A stretch of DNA of 10,352 bases from Bacillota bacterium (lineage in GTDB: Bacteria > Bacillota > Bacilli > Bacillales_B > DSM-18226), in contig JAKACS010000061.1 of NCBI GenBank assembly GCA_021821235.1, positions 1 to 10,352 of the forward strand, in the 5' to 3' direction. Every line of letters starts with the position of its first letter. Position 1 is the first letter of the stretch. Position numbers and translations under genes: made by a program. Below the pieces are notes generated by a model that had not been told where the DNA came from, ran no database searches, and worked only from the letters and a program-made list of their open reading frames with translations. Shown one piece after another: positions 6,700-10,352 of this stretch.

Positions 6700-8562
6700 G
6701 GATTTAACTGGTTTTTTCAAAAATCCCAATAACAATGCTGTGACTACAGAACCGATCAAAATCGCTAGAGCATATTGCAGTACGCCGCCTTCAACAAGCG
6801 GTACAACGAAAATTCCGCCATGCGGTGCGCGCAGACCAATGCCAAATGCCATCGATAATGCGCCTGATACTGCAGAGCCAATCATAATCGAAGGGATGAC
6901 GCGAAGCGGGTCGGCCGCTGCAAACGGAATCGCACCTTCAGTAATAAAGGATAAACCCATCACATAGCAAGCTTTTCCAGCATCGCGATCTTCTTTTGAA
7001 AATTTATTTTTAAACAATGTGGTTGCAATTGCAATCCCTAGGGGCGGAACCATTCCCGCAGCCATTATGGCTGCCATTGGCTGATAAACTCCGCTTGCAA
7101 GTAAACCTGTTCCAAACACATATGCAGCTTTATTGACTGGTCCGCCCATATCAAAGGCCATCATTAGCCCTAAAATAATTCCTAAAAGAATCGCATTTCC
7201 TGTACCAAGACCGGTTAACCAACTAGCAATCGCTTTGTTCAATAGGGCAACTGGCTGGTTAACAACAAAGTGCATAATAAATCCGGTGATCGCGATGCCA
7301 AGCAACGGAAATAACAGCACAGCTTTAATCCCTTCCAATGAGCGCGGCAGATTTGCGAGCATTTTTTTCAAAAGAACAACGATATAACCAGCAAGGAAAC
7401 CGGCAATCAATCCGCCAAGAAATCCAGCGCCGCCGCTTGCCGCCAACATACCACCGACCATACCAGGTGCAAAACCAGGACGATCGGCAATGCTCATTGC
7501 AATAAAACCTGCCAAAACAGGGACAATCAAAGCAAAAGCATTTCCGCCACCAATTGTCATTAAGGCCGCAGCAATTGGGTTATAGGATGGATCCCCAGAT
7601 TTAGCGGAATTATAACCAAACATAAAAGAAATCGCAATCAGAATTCCTCCGCCGACAACAAATGGCAACATGTTGGAAACACCATTCATCAAATGTTTGT
7701 AAAAACCCGTTCGCGTTTCCTTTTGATTGTCAGATTGACTTCCTTGACGATCATTTCCATTGTAGATTGGCGCATCCTGGTTAAGTGCGCGCTCAATCAA
7801 TTGTTCGGGACGGCGAATTCCATCGGCGACAGGCGCCTGAATTACATGCTTACCTTTAAAGCGCTCCATTTGGACGTTAATATCGGCTGCAATGATCACG
7901 GCTGTCGCATTCTCGATTTCTTCCGCTGTGAGCACATTCTTTGCCCCGCCGGAACCATTTGTCTCTACTTTAATGGTAACGCCCATTTCTGCGGCTTTTG
8001 CTTTTAAAGAATCAGCTGCCATATACGTATGAGCGATCCCTGTAGGGCAGCCTGTAACCGCAACGATCGCATTCGGTTTTGATGAAACATCCTCTTGCAC
8101 ATCATCTTCATGGTCATATTGCTCAATCACATTTAAAATCTCTTCGGCTGACTTAGCTGCCATTAGCTTTTCGCGCACTTCATTATTTACCAGCATTCCT
8201 GAAAGCCGCGCAAGCGCCTCCAAATGAGTGTTATTTGCTCCTTCAGGCGCTGCAATCATAAAGAACAAGTGGGAAGGCTGGCCATCTAATGATTGATAGT
8301 CGACGCCTCCCTCTGACTTTCCAAAGGCAATTGCTGCTGCTTTAACCGCTTTCACCTTTGCGTGAGGAATGGCGATCCCATCGCCAATTCCTGTTGTAGT
8401 TTGTTCCTCACGTTTTAAAATAGCTGCTTTAAAATCAGCCTGATTGCTGATTTTTCCTGCGGAATATAAGATATTGACCAATTGATCAATTGCTTCCAGC
8501 TTTTGATTCCCTTTTAAATCAAGCAGAATCGTTTCTTTTGTTAGTAATTCTGTTATTTTCAT
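6694..8562 (-). CDS. fruA: Fructose-specific PTS permease, EIIABC
   Basis: This 622-residue membrane permease takes up fructose and phosphorylates it to fructose 1-phosphate, with phosphate passed from HPr. The domain order is IIA-IIB-IIC, as in B. subtilis FruA. IIA covers about 1-150, with the phospho-accepting H67 in GDGIAIPHAK. After an acidic linker, IIB covers about 164-262, with the phospho-cysteine C172 in VTGCPTGIAHTYMAAD. A second polar linker at about 262-285 leads to the IIC membrane domain at 286-622, with the conserved GLSFITEGAIPFAAADP at 536-552. All active residues are present and the length is normal. It follows fruK by one base (TGA-G-ATG), with a G-rich ribosome binding site inside fruK. 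It is the last gene of the operon, and its stop lies inside the terminator arm. Confidence 0.97.
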   Translation of the reverse strand: MKITELLTKETILLDLKGNQKLEAIDQLVNILYSAGKISNQADFKAAILKREEQTTTGIGDGIAIPHAKVKAVKAAAIAFGKSEGGVDYQSLDGQPSHLFFMIAAPEGANNTHLEALARLSGMLVNNEVREKLMAAKSAEEILNVIEQYDHEDDVQEDVSSKPNAIVAVTGCPTGIAHTYMAADSLKAKAAEMGVTIKVETNGSGGAKNVLTAEEIENATAVIIAADINVQMERFKGKHVIQAPVADGIRRPEQLIERALNQDAPIYNGNDRQGSQSDNQKETRTGFYKHLMNGVSNMLPFVVGGGILIAISFMFGYNSAKSGDPSYNPIAAALMTIGGGNAFALIVPVLAGFIAMSIADRPGFAPGMVGGMLAASGGAGFLGGLIAGFLAGYIVVLLKKMLANLPRSLEGIKAVLLFPLLGIAITGFIMHFVVNQPVALLNKAIASWLTGLGTGNAILLGIILGLMMAFDMGGPVNKAAYVFGTGLLASGVYQPMAAIMAAGMVPPLGIAIATTLFKNKFSKEDRDAGKACYVMGLSFITEGAIPFAAADPLRVIPSIMIGSAVSGALSMAFGIGLRAPHGGIFVVPLVEGGVLQYALAILIGSVVTALLLGFLKKPVKSK

Positions 8563-8563
8563 C

Positions 8564-9490
8564 TCAATTTCCCCCGATATTTATTTCTCTAATACTTACT
8601 TGAGGCAGGAGTTCCTCGACATTCTCACGTGTGCATAACCCGAGTGAAAAAGCGGTTGCACTGCCAGCGGCAACACTATAGCGGAACGCTTCCTTTGATT
8701 TTTTACCATTTTGAAACTGTGCCAAGAAACCTGCAACCATTGAATCTCCGGCACCGACTGAATTTTTCACTTCTCCTTTCGGAACAGAAGCAACATAAGC
8801 TGCTTTTCTGTTTACAAACACTGCACCCTCGCCTGCCAGGGAAACAATTACATTTTTTGCCCCCATCTCGATTAAGTGTTGGGCATACGGGATGACCTCC
8901 TCCGGGCTGGAAATCACAGCATCAAATAGCTCACCCAATTCATAGTGATTCGGTTTAATCAACAATGGCTGGAAAGGCAGCACCTTCTTTAACAGGTCTC
9001 CTTCAGCATCTACTACGAAGCTGGCTCCGCTTTCATTACATATTCCCACAAGTTTTTCATACGTATCTGACGGCATGCTTGATGGAATACTACCAGCGAG
9101 CACAAGTAAATCATCAGCAGTCAGCTGGCGGATCCTTTCGCTTAGCAATTGGAAATCGGCATCCGTAATAGCAGGACCTTTTGCATTAATTTCCGTTTCT
9201 TCACCGGTCTTTAATTTAATATTAATTCGTGAGTCACCGGAAACTTTAATAAAGTCTGTAACAATTGCTTCTTTTTGCAAATACGAATCGATGAAGTTGC
9301 CAGTGAAGCCTCCATTAAAACCAAGAGCCTTGCTTTCGACCCCTAATTGTTTTAAAACTCTGGAAACATTAATCCCTTTGCCGCCAGGAAACGTTTCCTC
9401 GCTAATGGTTCGATTTAAAGATCCCAACTGAAACTGTCCGAGCTTCACGATATAGTCTACAGAAGGATTTAAGGTTAATGTATAGATCAT
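8564..9490 (-). CDS. fruK: 1-phosphofructokinase
   Basis: This 308-residue cytoplasmic sugar kinase of the PfkB/ribokinase family phosphorylates the fructose 1-phosphate delivered by FruA to fructose 1,6-bisphosphate, feeding glycolysis. It opens MIYTLTLNPSVDYIV, typical of the 1-phosphofructokinase/tagatose-6-phosphate kinase group. PfkB signature 1, FPGGKGINVSRVLKQLG, is at 34-50. Signature 2, NSVGAGDSMVAGF, is at 243-255, with D249 as the catalytic base. The neighbours fruR and fruA favour FruK over LacC. The ATG overlaps the fruR stop as ATGA. Its ribosome binding site, AAAGGTAGTG at 9508-9499, lies in the fruR coding end and is nearly the same as the one before fruR. Confidence 0.97.
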   Translation of the reverse strand: MIYTLTLNPSVDYIVKLGQFQLGSLNRTISEETFPGGKGINVSRVLKQLGVESKALGFNGGFTGNFIDSYLQKEAIVTDFIKVSGDSRINIKLKTGEETEINAKGPAITDADFQLLSERIRQLTADDLLVLAGSIPSSMPSDTYEKLVGICNESGASFVVDAEGDLLKKVLPFQPLLIKPNHYELGELFDAVISSPEEVIPYAQHLIEMGAKNVIVSLAGEGAVFVNRKAAYVASVPKGEVKNSVGAGDSMVAGFLAQFQNGKKSKEAFRYSVAAGSATAFSLGLCTRENVEELLPQVSIREINIGGN

Positions 9491-10242
9491 GATGTTATCA
9501 CTACCTTTACTGTCGTTCTTGCTTCATACTGTTGGCGGATTTCATCCGTCAATTGGTCCGTAATAATCACTGCCTTGGTGGTATCAGCAATTTTCGCAAA
9601 AGCAATTTCATTAAACTTTGATTCATCGGCTAGCACAAATGTTTCGCGCGACAAATGCATTGCTCTTTCCTTTACGATCGCTTCTTCTTGGTCAGGCGTC
9701 GTATAACCGAATTCAAGGTGAATACCATTCACACCCATAAAACATTTATCAAATCGGTATTGATCCAGACTAGTCAATGCTCCCCTGCCGATCAGTGCTT
9801 TTGTATGTTGCTTTGCAAAGCCGCCAATCAAATATGTTGGGATCCCTTTAGTGATCAATGGCGTTACATTTGTCAATCCATTTGTCACTACGACAATGTC
9901 TTTTACCGTGAGGAATTCAATCATCTCCTTTACCGTCGAACCCGCATCAAGATAAATGCTATCGCCTTCTTCTACTAGACTAGCGGCATATTGGGCAATG
10001 AGTCTTTTTTCATGAAGGTTTTTGGCAGACTTCACCACCATGCTCGGTTCAGCCAATTTCCCTTGCAGCCTTGATGCACCACCGTGAATTCTCTTTAAAA
10101 ACTTTCCTTCTTCAAGCTGGGATAAATCTCTGCGAATCGTTGACTCAGATGTGTTTGTAAGCTCTACCAGCTCCTGAATTTTAACAATACTTCTTTCTTT
10201 TAAAAGCTGCAAAATTAGCTGGTGACGTTCTGGTGTAAGCAA
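9487..10242 (-). CDS. fruR: DeoR-family transcriptional repressor of the fructose operon (TTG start)
   Basis: From the TTG at 10242 the product is 251 residues and begins MLTPERHQLILQLLKE, the standard start of DeoR-family proteins and of B. subtilis FruR. AAAGGTAGTGG lies 10 bases upstream. An open frame extends to another TTG at 10305 (272 residues), but that extension would be coded from the cre site and has no homologous look. The helix-turn-helix covers about 18-57 (IVKIQELVELTNTSESTIRRDL, then KFLKRIHGGA). The sugar-phosphate sensing domain follows from about 75, with YLDAGSTVKEMIEFL and VVTNGL. It should bind the operator repeats at 10298-10330 and be released by fructose 1-phosphate. 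It is the first gene of fruRKA and overlaps fruK by four bases, so it is autoregulated. Confidence 0.93.
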   Translation of the reverse strand: MLTPERHQLILQLLKERSIVKIQELVELTNTSESTIRRDLSQLEEGKFLKRIHGGASRLQGKLAEPSMVVKSAKNLHEKRLIAQYAASLVEEGDSIYLDAGSTVKEMIEFLTVKDIVVVTNGLTNVTPLITKGIPTYLIGGFAKQHTKALIGRGALTSLDQYRFDKCFMGVNGIHLEFGYTTPDQEEAIVKERAMHLSRETFVLADESKFNEIAFAKIADTTKAVIITDQLTDEIRQQYEARTTVKVVITS

Positions 10243-10246
10243 TGTA

Positions 10247-10257
10247 CCACTACCTTT
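10247..10257 (-). promoter_or_regulatory. Ribosome binding site of fruR (decides the TTG start)
   Basis: AAAGGTAGTGG is close to the extended Shine-Dalgarno sequence AAAGGAGGTG and is spaced 10 bases from the AAAGG to the TTG. Its ten-base core recurs before fruK at 9508-9499. Neither upstream alternative (TTG at 10305, ATG near 10278) has such a site. Confidence 0.75.
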
Positions 10258-10283
10258 AATTTTTGTATCTGCCTTCATCTTAC

Positions 10284-10298
10284 TGAAACCGATTGCAA
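10284..10298 (-). promoter_or_regulatory. cre site for CcpA
   Basis: TTGCAATCGGTTTCA matches the cre consensus WTGNAANCGNWNNCW at every defined position. It lies just downstream of the predicted fru transcription start, a position where CcpA with HPr-Ser-P commonly represses. This predicts glucose repression of fruRKA. Confidence 0.8.
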
Positions 10299-10330
10299 AA
10301 ATCAATCATTTTCTTTCAAAATCAATCATT
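10298..10330 (-). repeat. Two 13-base direct repeats, probable FruR operator
   Basis: AATGATTGATTTT occurs at 10330-10318 and again at 10310-10298, a period of exactly 20 bases, about two helical turns. Repressors of the DeoR family often bind direct repeats spaced this way near the promoter. The repeats overlap a possible -10 box (10333-10328) and touch the cre site. Assignment to FruR is inference from position and family. Confidence 0.75.
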
Positions 10331-10333
10331 ATT
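10328..10333 (-). promoter_or_regulatory. Possible -10 box of the fruRKA promoter
   Basis: AATAAT matches TATAAT at 5 of 6 positions. A -35 box with 17-base spacing would fall just beyond the right window edge, so it cannot be checked. This position would put the operator repeats over the -10 box and the start of the transcript. Confidence 0.4.
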
Positions 10334-10352
10334 TGACTATTTTTGAACGTTT

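Noticed and set aside
7693..8007. Plus-strand 104-codon open frame opposite fruA
   Set aside because: It lies antisense to the IIB domain, whose active-site cysteine and motifs are intact; no sign of independent coding.
1..10352. Mobile element, CRISPR array, phage or toxin-antitoxin content
   Set aside because: No transposase, integrase, array of spaced repeats, tRNA attachment site or small gene pair is visible; the window is ordinary metabolic chromosome.

Overview
The window reads as chromosomal DNA of a low-GC Gram-positive rod, most likely a member of the Bacillaceae. The evidence is the gene content and order (trpE-G-D-C-F and fruR-K-A), T-box leader RNAs, a CcpA-type cre site, strong AGGAGG-like ribosome binding sites, and GTG/TTG starts. 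A trpG gene inside the trp operon together with T-box control differs from Bacillus subtilis, which uses TRAP and keeps its shared trpG/pabA in the folate operon. It is more like what is known for the B. cereus group. I cannot name the species.

From 1 to about 4590, on the minus strand, lies the promoter-proximal part of a tryptophan operon: trpE, trpG, trpD, trpC and the first 38 codons of trpF. The genes overlap or abut (ATGA at trpE/trpG and trpC/trpF, 29 bases at trpG/trpD, direct abutment at trpD/trpC), so translation is probably coupled. In front of trpE is an untranslated leader of about 660 bases holding two complete T-box riboswitches in series. Each has a UGG (Trp) specifier codon, a T-box UGGCACC bulge suited to a tRNA ending in GCCA, an antiterminator and an intrinsic terminator. 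A sigma-A-like promoter sits just upstream.

From 4614 to 6643 are two divergent accessory genes: a MOSC-domain (YiiM-like) protein on the minus strand and a 12-helix major facilitator exporter on the plus strand. They share a 107-base AT-rich gap containing a 14-base palindrome. No intrinsic terminator separates the MOSC gene from the trp promoter.

From 6646 to the right edge is the fructose operon fruR-fruK-fruA on the minus strand: a DeoR-family repressor, 1-phosphofructokinase and a three-domain fructose PTS permease (IIA-IIB-IIC). FruA imports fructose as fructose 1-phosphate, FruK makes fructose 1,6-bisphosphate, and FruR is expected to repress the operon until fructose 1-phosphate appears. 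Upstream of fruR there are two 13-base direct repeats with a 20-base period (probable FruR operator) abutting a perfect-consensus cre site. A near-perfect bidirectional terminator separates fruA from the convergent exporter gene.

I see no mobile element, CRISPR array, tRNA or rRNA. Nothing in the window amounts to an undescribed system. The most interesting element is the tandem T-box leader with two terminators of visibly different strength.
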